From Paraburkholderia tropica (GTDB taxonomy: Bacteria; Pseudomonadota; Gammaproteobacteria; Burkholderiales; Burkholderiaceae): a DNA stretch of 64,000 nt. Where the stretch lies: the NCBI RefSeq assembly GCF_900109265.1, contig NZ_FNZM01000003.1:186001-250000 (forward strand). The letters are read 5' to 3'. The position numbers and the translations under genes were made by a program. Positions 52,034 through 60,679 of the stretch are shown piece after piece. The notes beneath the pieces are model-generated. The model worked only from the letters and a program-made list of their open reading frames with translations, was not told the DNA's origin and made no database searches. The stretch's first letter is position 1, and each line of letters opens with the position of its first letter.

Positions 52034-52621
52034 ATGCCCCATCCTTTTCGCTCCAACGTCCGCCGCGCGGCCCGCCTTGCCGCCGCGCTCGGCGCTGTGC
52101 TCGCGCTCAATGGCTGCGCCTGGACGCTGATCACCGCCGCCGATGCTACGGGCTCCGTGATCCAGGCGGGTTATGCGGTCGCGGCGAATTACTCGTCGCC
52201 GAGATTCGTGACCGGGCGACCGGTGAATATCGCGTCGATCTGCATCGAGAACAATCCGATGGTGACGTCGGCCGATTTCGTGCCGTCGCTGCAACTCGTG
52301 CTGGCGCAGCGCGGCGTGACTTCGGACGTCTACAGCCCCGGTACCGAGCCGGTTACGTGCGAGGGGCGGCTGGTTTACAACGCATCGATCGAATACGGCA
52401 AGCCGACGTTCAGCGACGACAGCCGCGCGTATCTGTCCACCATCAATCTGACGATCTTCTTGCATAACCATATTGCGGTGACAGCGCGTTACGAAGTGCG
52501 CGGGCTCGGCACCGACCGCTTTTCCAGCGCGGCGGTGAAGCTCAAGGGCCTGCTGGACAGCATGGTGGTGGATCAGACGCAACTGGGTTCGACGTTCGAG
52601 TCCGCTTCGCGCGGCCTGTAG
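52034..52621 (+). CDS. Hypothetical lipoprotein
   Basis: 195 residues from ATG 52034. The signal sequence RRAARLAAALGAVLALNGC ends in a lipobox (LNGC). The mature part contains two further Cys (SICIEN, VTCEGR) and alternating beta-type segments (LSTINLTIFLHNHIAVTARY), suggesting a small periplasmic beta-domain. An earlier in-frame ATG at 51962 would place an implausible charged extension before the signal. No family is recognised with confidence. Confidence 0.75.
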   Translation: MPHPFRSNVRRAARLAAALGAVLALNGCAWTLITAADATGSVIQAGYAVAANYSSPRFVTGRPVNIASICIENNPMVTSADFVPSLQLVLAQRGVTSDVYSPGTEPVTCEGRLVYNASIEYGKPTFSDDSRAYLSTINLTIFLHNHIAVTARYEVRGLGTDRFSSAAVKLKGLLDSMVVDQTQLGSTFESASRGL

Positions 52622-52702
52622 TCTTTCACGCCGCATATTCAGGAAAGGAATGGAAAGGCGGCGGGCCTATGCCGGTCCGTTTGCGTCCCTTACGATTTGT
52701 GC

Positions 52703-53473
52703 ATGGCAAATAATATTTTTCTCGTCGACGACGATCCCGTCGTGCGCGACGTTACCGCCGAATATCTGCAAATGCGCGGCTTCACCGTGACGAAGCTGCC
52801 GTCCGCGCGCGCCTTGCAGCAGCAGTTGCGCACCGAACGGCCGCAGGTCGTGGTGCTCGACATCATGATGCCGGAGCTGGATGGCATCAGCGCCTTGCGC
52901 GCGCTGCGCGAAAGCGGCGACGACCTGCCTGTGATCCTGCTCACCGCGCGCAACGAGGTGATCGACCGCGTGCTCGGCCTCGAATTCGGCGCCGACGATT
53001 ACGTGGGCAAGCCCTTCGATCCAGGCGAGCTGGCCGCGCGTATCCGTACGGTCATGCGCCGCCGCAGCGTGTCGAACTCGACGGGTGCGCCGGAAAGTCG
53101 CGCCTCGTTCCGCTTCGGCCCGTACGAACTCGATTTCCGCTCGCGCGAGCTGTATCGCGACGAAGAACGCATTCCGCTGCGTTCGAGCGAATTCGCGTTC
53201 CTGAAGCTGTTCGTCAATCACGCGATGACGATTCTGTCGCGCGAACGCATCATCGAAATCGTCTACGGCGAAGCGGGGCGTTATCGCAATCGCAGTCTCG
53301 ACGTGGCGATCTGGCGTTTGCGCCGGCTGATCGAAACCGATCCGTCCGAGCCGCGTTATCTGCAGACGGTCTGGGGACACGGCTACGTGTTCGTGCCGGA
53401 CGGCGAAGTCGGTTTCGCCGAGCGCTACAGCGAATACGCGGGTGACATGCCCGACGCCGCGCAGGAAGAGTGA
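52703..53473 (+). CDS. Orphan OmpR-family response regulator
   Basis: 256 residues from ATG 52703 (a TTG two codons earlier is in frame). The receiver has IFLVDDDPVVRD, Asp in VVLDIMMPELDG, and Lys in YVGKPFDP; the winged helix has LRSSEFAFLKLF and RSLDVAIWRLRRLIETDP, ending VWGHGYVFVPD. It is clearly similar to the regulator at 49845, but there is no adjacent kinase. It may be served by the kinase at 48570 or one elsewhere. Confidence 0.92.
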   Translation: MANNIFLVDDDPVVRDVTAEYLQMRGFTVTKLPSARALQQQLRTERPQVVVLDIMMPELDGISALRALRESGDDLPVILLTARNEVIDRVLGLEFGADDYVGKPFDPGELAARIRTVMRRRSVSNSTGAPESRASFRFGPYELDFRSRELYRDEERIPLRSSEFAFLKLFVNHAMTILSRERIIEIVYGEAGRYRNRSLDVAIWRLRRLIETDPSEPRYLQTVWGHGYVFVPDGEVGFAERYSEYAGDMPDAAQEE

Positions 53474-53535
53474 GCGGCGCGGTTCAGTTCAGTCGGCGAG
53501 CGATGTCGGCCTGACTGAACCTTCGCGATGAAATA

Positions 53536-53566
53536 AAAACGGCGCGCCATCGAGGCGCGCCGTTTT
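53536..53566. terminator. Bidirectional terminator between response regulator and FlgH-like genes
   Basis: A 13-bp stem (AAAACGGCGCGCC/GGCGCGCCGTTTT) with the loop ATCGA, ending in a T-run on each strand, between two convergent genes. Confidence 0.9.
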
Positions 53567-53616
53567 TGCTTGCCCGATGCTTCAGGCAAGCATCGGAATG
53601 CAGCATCAAGGCAACA

Positions 53617-54342
53617 TCAGAACGTGAGCACGCTCAGGAACATGCGCTGCAGCCAGCCGACCGTGGTCGCGTCGTTGAGCATGCCGTGGCCCACCTGTTC
53701 GATACGCGCGTTGGCGATCTTGCTCGAATCGACGTAGTTGTCCGACTCCACGTCGTTCGGATTGACGATGCCCGAGAGACGCAGACGCTGATGCTCGCCG
53801 CTCATCGCAATGATCTTTTCGCCCGACACCACGAGATTGCCCGTCGGCGTCTTGCTGATGACCGTCACGGCCAGCGTGCCCGTCATGTCGCTCGACAGCG
53901 TGTGGCTGCCCGTGCCGTTGAACGTCGTCGACGCCGAACCGATATTGAACAGACGCGCGAGACGTGCCGCCGCGCCCGTCGATTGATCGGCGGCGGTCGC
54001 GGTGATGGTGCTGTCGCGTTTCGCGGAAGCGGCCGCGGTGTCGGCGCCGTTGTAAGTTTCGGAGAGGCGGATCGTGAGCACGTCGCCGATACGCTGCGCG
54101 CGCGGCGTTTCATACAACGCGATGGCGGTGCCTTGCTGATAGATTGAGCCGCCCGTGTTGACGTTCAGCGGCGGTTCGGCGAGCGGCGGCGTCATCGGCG
54201 TGTTGACGATCGATTCGGGCGAGGTCGCGCACCCCGAGAACGCAGCGAATGCCGATGCGCACAGCAGCACACGCGGCAGCGCAAAAGAAAGGCGCGCGAA
54301 GTGCTTGCAGGAAGGTAAGGAGTGCGATTGATTGGAAAGCAT
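53617..54342 (-). CDS. FlgH-like flagellar L-ring protein, outside a flagellar cluster
   Basis: 241 residues, normal for FlgH. A lipoprotein signal ends FSGC. The L-ring domain includes GSIYQQGTAIALYETPRAQR, GDVLTIRLSETYNGA, the GNLVVSGEKIIAMSGEHQRL segment, and IVNPNDVESDNYVDSSKIAN, ending in Phe. FlgH forms the outer-membrane bushing of the flagellum. No other basal-body gene is nearby, so this is probably a second copy or a relocated gene. Its specific role is uncertain. Confidence 0.9.
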   Translation of the reverse strand: MLSNQSHSLPSCKHFARLSFALPRVLLCASAFAAFSGCATSPESIVNTPMTPPLAEPPLNVNTGGSIYQQGTAIALYETPRAQRIGDVLTIRLSETYNGADTAAASAKRDSTITATAADQSTGAAARLARLFNIGSASTTFNGTGSHTLSSDMTGTLAVTVISKTPTGNLVVSGEKIIAMSGEHQRLRLSGIVNPNDVESDNYVDSSKIANARIEQVGHGMLNDATTVGWLQRMFLSVLTF

Positions 54343-54396
54343 AAGTAAGAAGCGCTCGCGTGAAGGCGTCGTCGGGTCAGTGGGCGTGCGAGGCGA

Positions 54397-55257
54397 TCAG
54401 CCTTCGTCGAACTGGCTGATCTTGAGCGCGCGTTCGATGCCCTTCGCGCGCGGACTCGCGGGTTTAAGCAGGTAAGTCAGGGTGGCGTGACCGCCGTTCG
54501 GCATCAGACAGATCGTGATCGTGCTCGACGCGTTGTCCCATTCGAGCAGCGGCAGCGACGGATCGCCGGCCATGCGCGGCGCGCCGTAACGCGAGGCCAG
54601 CAGATCGCGCAGGTCGAATGCGGTCGCGGCATCGACGACAAACGACATTTCATAGAGACGTAGCGGCTCGCCCGCGGATTCGTGCGCGAAACGCAGCACG
54701 TGATCGCTCGCCGGCACGCCATCCACGACGGCATGCGAAGGCGTCCAGCCTTGCGGCGTGCGATGCGCCCAGCGGCACGCGATCGTCAGGCTCGCATAGC
54801 TCTTGAACGGCATGCCGATGTCGCCGCCGGCCACGTCGGTTTCGCAAACCAGCGCGCTTTCGTGCGGCGTGGCGCGGACCGTGTTGGCCTCGCGCAATTC
54901 AGTCAGCGTGACGCCGAGCGCAATGCCGCGAAACGAGAACGGCGTGTCGTCCAGGGCGACGGCGCGCGAACGCGCCGCCGCGGTGACGGGCGTCGGACGA
55001 CGCTTCTTGACCTTGTTGCGCGGCGCCTGTGCGCTGGCCGTCTTTTGCGGCGCGGGCGCAGGCGCGGATGCGGCGTTCGCCTGCACGATGGCAGGCGCGC
55101 TGGCAGGCGCAACGACAGGTGCACTGACGACGGGCGTCGGGAGCGGCGTGATGCGCCCTTCGAAGCTCGTGTCGGCGCTCGCCGGTGCGGCCAGCGTGCC
55201 GGCAAGCGCTGCAGCGGCAGCGCAGGTCAGGAAAGCAGTCAGAGACGCCCGTTTCAT
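54397..55257 (-). CDS. Exported hypothetical protein
   Basis: 286 residues. A signal peptide (~1-28, ASA-DT) is followed by an Ala/Pro/Val-rich linker and a basic patch (RNKVKKRRP), then a globular domain from ~105 (FSFRGIALGVTLTELREANT; CETDVAGGDIGMPFKS; LYEMSFVVDAATAFDLRDLL). The domain has two Cys and resembles small periplasmic domains often annotated as unknown. It lies between the FlgH-like gene and a small lipoprotein, all on the minus strand, possibly co-transcribed. Confidence 0.7.
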   Translation of the reverse strand: MKRASLTAFLTCAAAAALAGTLAAPASADTSFEGRITPLPTPVVSAPVVAPASAPAIVQANAASAPAPAPQKTASAQAPRNKVKKRRPTPVTAAARSRAVALDDTPFSFRGIALGVTLTELREANTVRATPHESALVCETDVAGGDIGMPFKSYASLTIACRWAHRTPQGWTPSHAVVDGVPASDHVLRFAHESAGEPLRLYEMSFVVDAATAFDLRDLLASRYGAPRMAGDPSLPLLEWDNASSTITICLMPNGGHATLTYLLKPASPRAKGIERALKISQFDEG

Positions 55258-55271
55258 CGAGTGGACCTCGA

Positions 55272-55517
55272 TCAGTCAATAGCCGCCGCGCACGCGTCGA
55301 ACGGCACGGCTGCGGGATGCCCAACCACCGGCACGATCTTCACCGTCGCCGAGACGAGCCGGCAAGGTAATGCCGCTACCGCACAACCTTCGAGCGGCAG
55401 GGTGAGGCAGGCGAGTGCAATCACCGCAGCGGCGCGCAGCCCATGCAATGCCGCACGCGACAGGTGATGTGCGCGCTTTGCCTTCAGCGGCGCCTCTTGC
55501 GACAGCGAATTCGTCAT
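55272..55517 (-). CDS. Small lipoprotein (DUF6726-like)
   Basis: 81 residues. A signal segment (LRAAAVIALACLTLPLEGC) ends in a lipobox; the mature peptide AVAALPCRLVSATVKIVPVV is short and hydrophobic, with two Cys. It looks like a small conserved Burkholderiaceae family. Its ATG overlaps the stop of the next upstream small gene (ATGA), and the exported protein gene begins 14 bp downstream. Confidence 0.7.
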   Translation of the reverse strand: MTNSLSQEAPLKAKRAHHLSRAALHGLRAAAVIALACLTLPLEGCAVAALPCRLVSATVKIVPVVGHPAAVPFDACAAAID

Positions 55518-55696
55518 GCGGTGGTATTGATGTTGTGGCCGAGCGGACCGACCGGCGTGCCGGGATGCACGGTTTCCGGTTGGGCGGAATGGTTGCCGGC
55601 GGAGCCTGCGCTGCCGGAGTTCTTGTTGCGGTTAGGGTCGAACGTCGTCAAGGGCGACGAGTGGCCGACGCTGCTGGAGCCGATAGGGCTGGTCAT
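55514..55696 (-). CDS. 60-residue Ser/Gly/Asn-rich small protein
   Basis: From ATG 55696, with a strong AGGAGG seven bases upstream, a 60-codon frame begins MTSPIGSSSVGHSSPLTTFD and stops as ATGA overlapping the next gene. The product is hydrophilic, with no signal peptide. Ribosome site and coupling argue that it is real, but no family is recognised. A terminator-like hairpin lies just upstream. Confidence 0.6.
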   Translation of the reverse strand: MTSPIGSSSVGHSSPLTTFDPNRNKNSGSAGSAGNHSAQPETVHPGTPVGPLGHNINTTA

Positions 55697-56633
55697 GATG
55701 GGCCTCCTGGGCGGATTGACACAAAAAGGAGGGGGCGCACGTAGAGGGGTGCGCGCCCCCGCGTTACGCCGATAGGGGAAGTAGTCGACGAGCGGCGATA
55801 GCATCTTCGCGTCTACGTCTGTTGCGTGAAGCAATAATCAATGGGGCCTTTGATTCAAGCCTTACGAGTCCTTCCGGTCGTATACAAATGCGCAAGAAGC
55901 GGAAGGAAAACGGGCGCGGGCGAGCGCGAAAAACGCGGGTTGAAATCGGCTGGACGAGGGCGGGCGCGAGACGGTGTAGTGTTCGATGCAAGCCTTGTCG
56001 GATCTGGCGTTGCGCGAGGCGGCGCGGGCGCGCGAATGCGGGTGGAACGAAGCGCGAGGCGAGCGTTTTTCGCGACGAGACTGACGCGTGAAAAGTCGCT
56101 GAAAGCGGCCTTTCACGGTAATGATTTCGGATTTGGCGTGTTGCGGTGCTGGAAAGTTGTGCGCGAAAGGTCTTTGGACGTTGCGTGAAGCGGTGCTTTT
56201 CCAGTGCGTGTTGATCGACTGGAAAGCCTGTCAATCAAGGGGTTTCGGCGCGAATCGCGAGGTCGCGCGAGCGGATGCATTGGCCGGGCTTTGTCGTCCG
56301 GAAAAGGTTTTCTGTTGATGTGAAGCGCGGCATTGCAGTCCGCGTGAATGAAATTTCTCGCGATTTTCCTTGTTATGTCTTACCTGCGAGGAAGGTTTGT
56401 AATGGGCGTTTTCCTTCGAAATCCCGCATCTCACGCACGCGTGGCGCTCGTCACTCGGACCTGTTTCTCCAGGCCCGCCATGCCCGCCACGAGCGGTTTC
56501 GCGCACGCGTTCCAACGTATTGCGTCCACATTGCGCCCGAGCGCGGCGCCCGGAAAGGAAGCGAAAGGAAAACGCTGGTATATTTCCCGTCCCATCGGCG
56601 CAACGCCGGAACCCCATTCCCGAGGCCCTGGAG
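55697..56633. other. Long intergenic region before the PAAR gene
   Basis: About 940 bp without a convincing gene, the longest empty stretch in the window. Composition is less GC-rich and codon-like bias is absent. Besides the hairpin at 55723-55760, it holds the promoters for the minus-strand small-gene operon and for the PAAR gene. A small RNA or decayed sequence is possible. Confidence 0.5.
55723..55760 (-). terminator. Terminator-like hairpin in front of the small-gene operon
   Basis: On the minus strand a GC-rich stem (GGGGGCGC with GCGCCCCC, extended by GCAC/GTGC after a bulge) is followed by TCCTTTTTG. It stands 27 bp before the ATG at 55696, and no minus-strand gene ends here. Confidence 0.6.
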
Positions 56634-56921
56634 ATGACCCGTAAATTCATCCTCAAAGACGACAAGACCGACCACAACGGCGTCGTGATGGACGGTATCG
56701 AAGGATCGTCGTATCACGGACGTCCGCTCGCCTATATCGGCGCGCCGGTGATGTGCCAGACCTGCTCGAAGCAGGGTGTGATCGTCTCCGATGGCGGTCC
56801 GCACACGATGACCGTGATGGGCAAGGTGGTCGCGCTCGAAAACGACCTCTGCCAGTGCGAGTGCCAGCCGCAGCCGAAGCTCGTGGCGTCGATGGATACG
56901 GGCACGCTGGCCGGCAGCTAA
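56634..56921 (+). CDS. PAAR-domain protein
   Basis: 95 residues. Starts ATG 56634 after CTGGAG. Contains the PAAR-type repeat region (YIGAPVMCQTCSKQGVIVSD, GGPHTMTVMGKVVALENDLC) with Pro-Ala and Cys/His residues that fold into the tip of a type VI secretion spike. No effector domain or other T6SS gene is close, so it is an orphan spike tip, possibly carrying an effector encoded elsewhere. Confidence 0.85.
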   Translation: MTRKFILKDDKTDHNGVVMDGIEGSSYHGRPLAYIGAPVMCQTCSKQGVIVSDGGPHTMTVMGKVVALENDLCQCECQPQPKLVASMDTGTLAGS

Positions 56922-56964
56922 GCCTCCGTTTTCGTGCTGCTTGAGCTGATTACGCCGACCGCGC

Positions 56965-57861
56965 TTATACGCCGTCCGGTTCGGCCCGCACGTCGACGGC
57001 CACGTCGACGCGATGCGCGCCGCCGCCCAGAATGACCCCGCGCAGCAGCGACACGTCGCTGTAATCGCGTCCGACCGCGAGCGTCACGTGGCCCTGATCG
57101 GCGAGCACGTCGTTGGTCGGATCGAGATCGATCCAGCCCGCTTGCGGCACGTGCAGCGACACCCACGCATGCGAGGCATCCGCGCCGATCATCGGCGTCG
57201 CGCCCTCGGGCGGATCGTTGCGCAGATAACCGCTCACATAGCGCGCCGCGAGACCCAGCGAGCGCAGCCCGCCGATCATCACCTGCGCGAAATCCTGACA
57301 CACGCCGTGACGCAGTTCGAAGGCGCGCGCGGCCGGTGTGTCGAAGGCCGTCGCCGCCGGACGATAGTCGAAATCGCGATGAATGCGGTGCATCAGGTCG
57401 ATGGCCGCCGCCAGCACCGGCGCGCCCGGCGTGAAACTCTCCAGCGCATACGCGCGTAACGCGGGCGAAAGCGCGATATTCGGCGACGCACAGCAAAACT
57501 CCGACTCCGCATGAAACGCGCCGCCCGCCGTGTAGCGCAGCGCGTTCGCCACGTCTTCCCACGCGGGCGTGGCGTCGGCGTCGAGCGCGTCGTAGCGCGG
57601 CGCGAGCAGCACGCTCGTTTCCATCGTCATCTGCAGATAGTCGTGCGGGGCGTCGAACGAAAAATACAGCACGTCGTTGCCGAATGCGTCGCGTCGGCTC
57701 GTCTGATACGAGGGCGCGGGCTCGATGCGCTCGCGGTGTTCGAGCACGCGCTGCCACGGCAGTTCGAGCGGACGGATGGTCGCGAGATGCTGCGCCGTTT
57801 CGACCAGCGTCGAATAGCGATAGGTCGTGCGATGCGTGACGGACAGGCGCGTGCCGCTCAT
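56965..57861 (-). CDS. Transglutaminase-like cysteine peptidase-family protein
   Basis: 298 residues. The N-terminal domain (SVTHRTTYRYSTLVETAQHL, TIRPLELPWQ) is typical of bacterial transglutaminase family proteins; the catalytic core has Cys in LRHGVCQDFAQVM, His in ADASHAWVSLH, and Asp in GWIDLDPTND. It should cut or crosslink peptide bonds. The ATG overlaps the upstream gene stop (ATGA), making it the last gene of the transglutaminase/ATP-grasp/alpha-E operon. Confidence 0.92.
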   Translation of the reverse strand: MSGTRLSVTHRTTYRYSTLVETAQHLATIRPLELPWQRVLEHRERIEPAPSYQTSRRDAFGNDVLYFSFDAPHDYLQMTMETSVLLAPRYDALDADATPAWEDVANALRYTAGGAFHAESEFCCASPNIALSPALRAYALESFTPGAPVLAAAIDLMHRIHRDFDYRPAATAFDTPAARAFELRHGVCQDFAQVMIGGLRSLGLAARYVSGYLRNDPPEGATPMIGADASHAWVSLHVPQAGWIDLDPTNDVLADQGHVTLAVGRDYSDVSLLRGVILGGGAHRVDVAVDVRAEPDGV

Positions 57862-60569
57862 GACCACACCTGCGCGGCGAGCGGCATCGCGTGGCTGAAC
57901 CAGCGCGCGCTGATTTCGTTCGAGGCGGCCGCCATGCGTGCGGCGAGCGCGTCGCACAGCGCGGTGAGCGCGGGATAGCGGCCGTCCTCGCCGGGGTCGC
58001 AAATCGCTTCGAGATCGGGCAGCGCGTCGACGGGCGCGAGCTGCGCGGCGAACGGCTCGCGGCGCGGGCCGCCCGCCGCCTGGGCGATTTCGTCGAGACG
58101 CGTGCGCAGGCGGTCGTACACGCCGTAGAGGCCGCGCGGATTGGTCGGATCGGTGACGATCAGGTCGAGCAGCGCGGGCACTTCGAGTCGTCCCGGATAC
58201 AGCGTGCGATAGGTCAGCGTGCTGTCGAACAGTTGCAGCAGCACGTCGAAACCGGCGGGCGTGGCGAGCGTGCGTTCGTGCGCCGCGATGCGCAGCACGC
58301 CCGCCATCGCCGCCACGCGCTCGATATGGCGGCCCGCGAACAGCAGACGCCAGGCCTCGTCGCGCGTCATGCGGTCGCCCTGGCAGCCGCTGATCGCGCT
58401 CAGTTGCGTGGCGAGCGCGTCGAGCGCGCGGATCAGCGCCATGCGGTCGTACGGCGTGGGCTGGCGGAATTCGAGCAGCACGCCCTGGCGCGCGGGCGCG
58501 GGGGCGAGCGAGAGCGCCTGCAGCGCGTCGCGGAAGTCGTTGCGCGCGGCGAGCACGGTGCGCCAGTGATCGCTCGACAGACGCCCGCGTATTTCGCCGC
58601 ACGCGTAGGCCTGGCTCGCGAGCATCTGGCCGATGCTGGGGGCGCGCGCGCTTTCGTGCAGATTGGCGACCAGCTCGCGCTCGAAGCCGTCGAGGCCGCG
58701 GCGGCGACCGGCGAGGGGTTCCTCGGTGTTCGCCGGAGTCGTCGCGCCCGCGCCCGTCACCAGGCCGCTCGCGGCGGCCAGTTCGGTGAAGGTGCCGAAC
58801 AGTTCCTCGGCGTCGCTGCCTTCGAGCGAGCCGAGAATCAGGCGGCACAGGCGCACGGCGTTTTCGGCGCGCTCGCCGTATCGGCCTGCCCAGAAGAGGT
58901 TTTCGGCGGCGCGGCTCGACACGCGGCGATGCTCGCGGCGCAGATCGGAGGGCTTCATCGGAGTCGGCAGCAGCGAAAACGCCGTGCCGGGCTGGCTCGA
59001 CAGCACCCAGGTATCGACGCTGCTGCCGCCCACCTGCATCGATACGGATTCCTGATGTTCGGCCGCGAGGCGCGTGAAGCCGCCCGGCAGCACGCGCCAG
59101 CCGCATGTCTGGTCGGCGATGGCGTAGACGCGCAGCACCGCGGGCCGCGCGCCAAGCATGGGCGCGCCGCCGGAGGCGTCGGCGCGGTCCTGGTCGGCGG
59201 CGTTGTCGTAGCGCGGCGTGTAGCTGTAGTTCAACGGCTGCTGGACCGTGAAGGCGTCGGGCAGTTGCTCGATGCGCGCGCGCCAGTCGGCGAGCAATTG
59301 CGGGCCTGCCGCGAGGCCCGGCGGCGTGGCGCGCTTGCTGTCCCTGGCGTGCGCGCCGCCGGGCCAGGTCGGCACCAGCAGCGCTTCGGGCAATTGCGTG
59401 AGCGCGTCGCGCCACGCCGCGTCCTCGCCGCACCACCACGTCGGCACGCCGGGCAGCACGAGCGGCTCGCCGAGCAGCGCCTGCGCGATGCCGGGCATGA
59501 AGCCGTGCAGCGCGGGCGACTCCACGAAGCCCGCGCCCGGCACGTTCGAGACCATCACGTTGCCCGCACGCATCACCTGGAGCAGTCCGGGCACGCCGAT
59601 GGTTGAGTCGGCGCGCAGTTCGACCGGGTCGCAGAACGTATCGTCGAGACGGCGCAGCACGGCATGCACGCGCTCCAGGCCGCCGAGCGTCTTCAGGTAG
59701 AGCATGTCGTCGCGCACCGTGAGGTCCTTGCCCTCGACCAGCGTGAGGCCGAGATAGCGCGCGAGAAACACATGCTCGAAATAGGTCTCGCTGAACGGCC
59801 CAGGCGTCAGCAGCACGATATGCGGCGAGCCGCCGCGCGCGCTGTGCTCGTCGGCGCGCATGATCGCGCGCGCGGCGTCCGCGAGCGTGGCGATCAGTTG
59901 CGAATACGAGGGCGCGAGCCGGTGCACGCGCATCGCGCGAAACGGCTCGGCGAACAGGCTGGACACGATCAGGCGGTTTTCGAGCAGATAGCCGAGCCCG
60001 GACGGCGCCTCGGTGCGATGCGAGACCACGGTCCACTGGCCGTCGGGCGCGCGCGCGAGGTCGAGCGCGACGATCTGCAGATACTGCCGATCCGGCGGCG
60101 TGTAGCCTTTCACCGCGCGCAGATAGCCGGGGTGGCCGAACACCAGCGCGCCCGGCAGCAGGCCGCGCGCGAGCAGCGTCTGCGGCCCGTAGATATCGGC
60201 GACGATCTCGTTGAGCAGCCGCGCGCGCTGCGCCACGCCGCGCTCGATCAGCGCCCATTCGTCTTCGTCGATCAACAGCGGCAGCAGGTCGAGCGACCAC
60301 GGACGCGGGCCGCCGCGATCGGCGTAGACGTTATAGGTGATGTCGTTTTCGCGCACCTGGCGCGCGACCGAGGCCGCCGCGCCGTCGAGCCCCGCCGCGC
60401 CCGCCTTGCCGAGCAGCGCGAAAAACTGGCGCCACGGTTCGCGCAAGGCGCCGTCCGGCGCGCGCAGTTCGTCCCAGTGGCCCTCGCGCACGGGAAGCGA
60501 GCGCAGCGGCGCTAGCGCGAGGGCTTCGTCGGCGGCGGAATCGAACGGCAGGGTGGATTGAGTCGGCAA
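57858..60569 (-). CDS. Circularly permuted ATP-grasp fused to an alpha-E domain
   Basis: 903 residues. Residues ~1-500 are the circularly permuted ATP-grasp type 2 region (YNVYADRGGPRPWSLDLLPL, VLLTPGPFSETYFEHVFLA, LRADSTIGVPGLLQV), and ~545-900 are the all-helical alpha-E domain (AENLFWAGRYGERAENAVRL, AWRLLFAGRHIERVAAMAGV). These domains are often separate genes; here they are fused. With the transglutaminases on each side they form a predicted peptide ligation/modification system of unknown substrate. The upstream gene ends 110 bp before it. Confidence 0.9.
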   Translation of the reverse strand: MPTQSTLPFDSAADEALALAPLRSLPVREGHWDELRAPDGALREPWRQFFALLGKAGAAGLDGAAASVARQVRENDITYNVYADRGGPRPWSLDLLPLLIDEDEWALIERGVAQRARLLNEIVADIYGPQTLLARGLLPGALVFGHPGYLRAVKGYTPPDRQYLQIVALDLARAPDGQWTVVSHRTEAPSGLGYLLENRLIVSSLFAEPFRAMRVHRLAPSYSQLIATLADAARAIMRADEHSARGGSPHIVLLTPGPFSETYFEHVFLARYLGLTLVEGKDLTVRDDMLYLKTLGGLERVHAVLRRLDDTFCDPVELRADSTIGVPGLLQVMRAGNVMVSNVPGAGFVESPALHGFMPGIAQALLGEPLVLPGVPTWWCGEDAAWRDALTQLPEALLVPTWPGGAHARDSKRATPPGLAAGPQLLADWRARIEQLPDAFTVQQPLNYSYTPRYDNAADQDRADASGGAPMLGARPAVLRVYAIADQTCGWRVLPGGFTRLAAEHQESVSMQVGGSSVDTWVLSSQPGTAFSLLPTPMKPSDLRREHRRVSSRAAENLFWAGRYGERAENAVRLCRLILGSLEGSDAEELFGTFTELAAASGLVTGAGATTPANTEEPLAGRRRGLDGFERELVANLHESARAPSIGQMLASQAYACGEIRGRLSSDHWRTVLAARNDFRDALQALSLAPAPARQGVLLEFRQPTPYDRMALIRALDALATQLSAISGCQGDRMTRDEAWRLLFAGRHIERVAAMAGVLRIAAHERTLATPAGFDVLLQLFDSTLTYRTLYPGRLEVPALLDLIVTDPTNPRGLYGVYDRLRTRLDEIAQAAGGPRREPFAAQLAPVDALPDLEAICDPGEDGRYPALTALCDALAARMAAASNEISARWFSHAMPLAAQVWS

Positions 60570-60601
60570 GATCGTCGCTGCTGCGCCTGGGCGCTAATGG
60601 C

Positions 60602-60628
60602 GACGCGCCCCGGCAAGCGGGGCGCGTC
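60602..60628. repeat. Strong hairpin between two operon genes
   Basis: A 10-bp perfect inverted repeat (GACGCGCCCC/GGGGCGCGTC) with a seven-base loop, lying in the 110-bp gap between the two large genes. No T-run, so it may be a processing or stabilising element. Confidence 0.6.
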
Positions 60629-60679
60629 TTCGGTTGGGGCTTGGGTTGGCGTGTCAGTCAACCGTGTTATCGGCAGAAA

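Noticed and set aside
56965..60300. 1111-codon minus-strand frame spanning the ATP-grasp gene and the transglutaminase
   Set aside because: Only its last 298 residues are the real transglutaminase; the first part is an Arg-rich out-of-frame reading of the ATP-grasp gene.
60602..60628. Intrinsic terminator splitting the transglutaminase operon
   Set aside because: The stem is strong, but no T-run follows on either strand.
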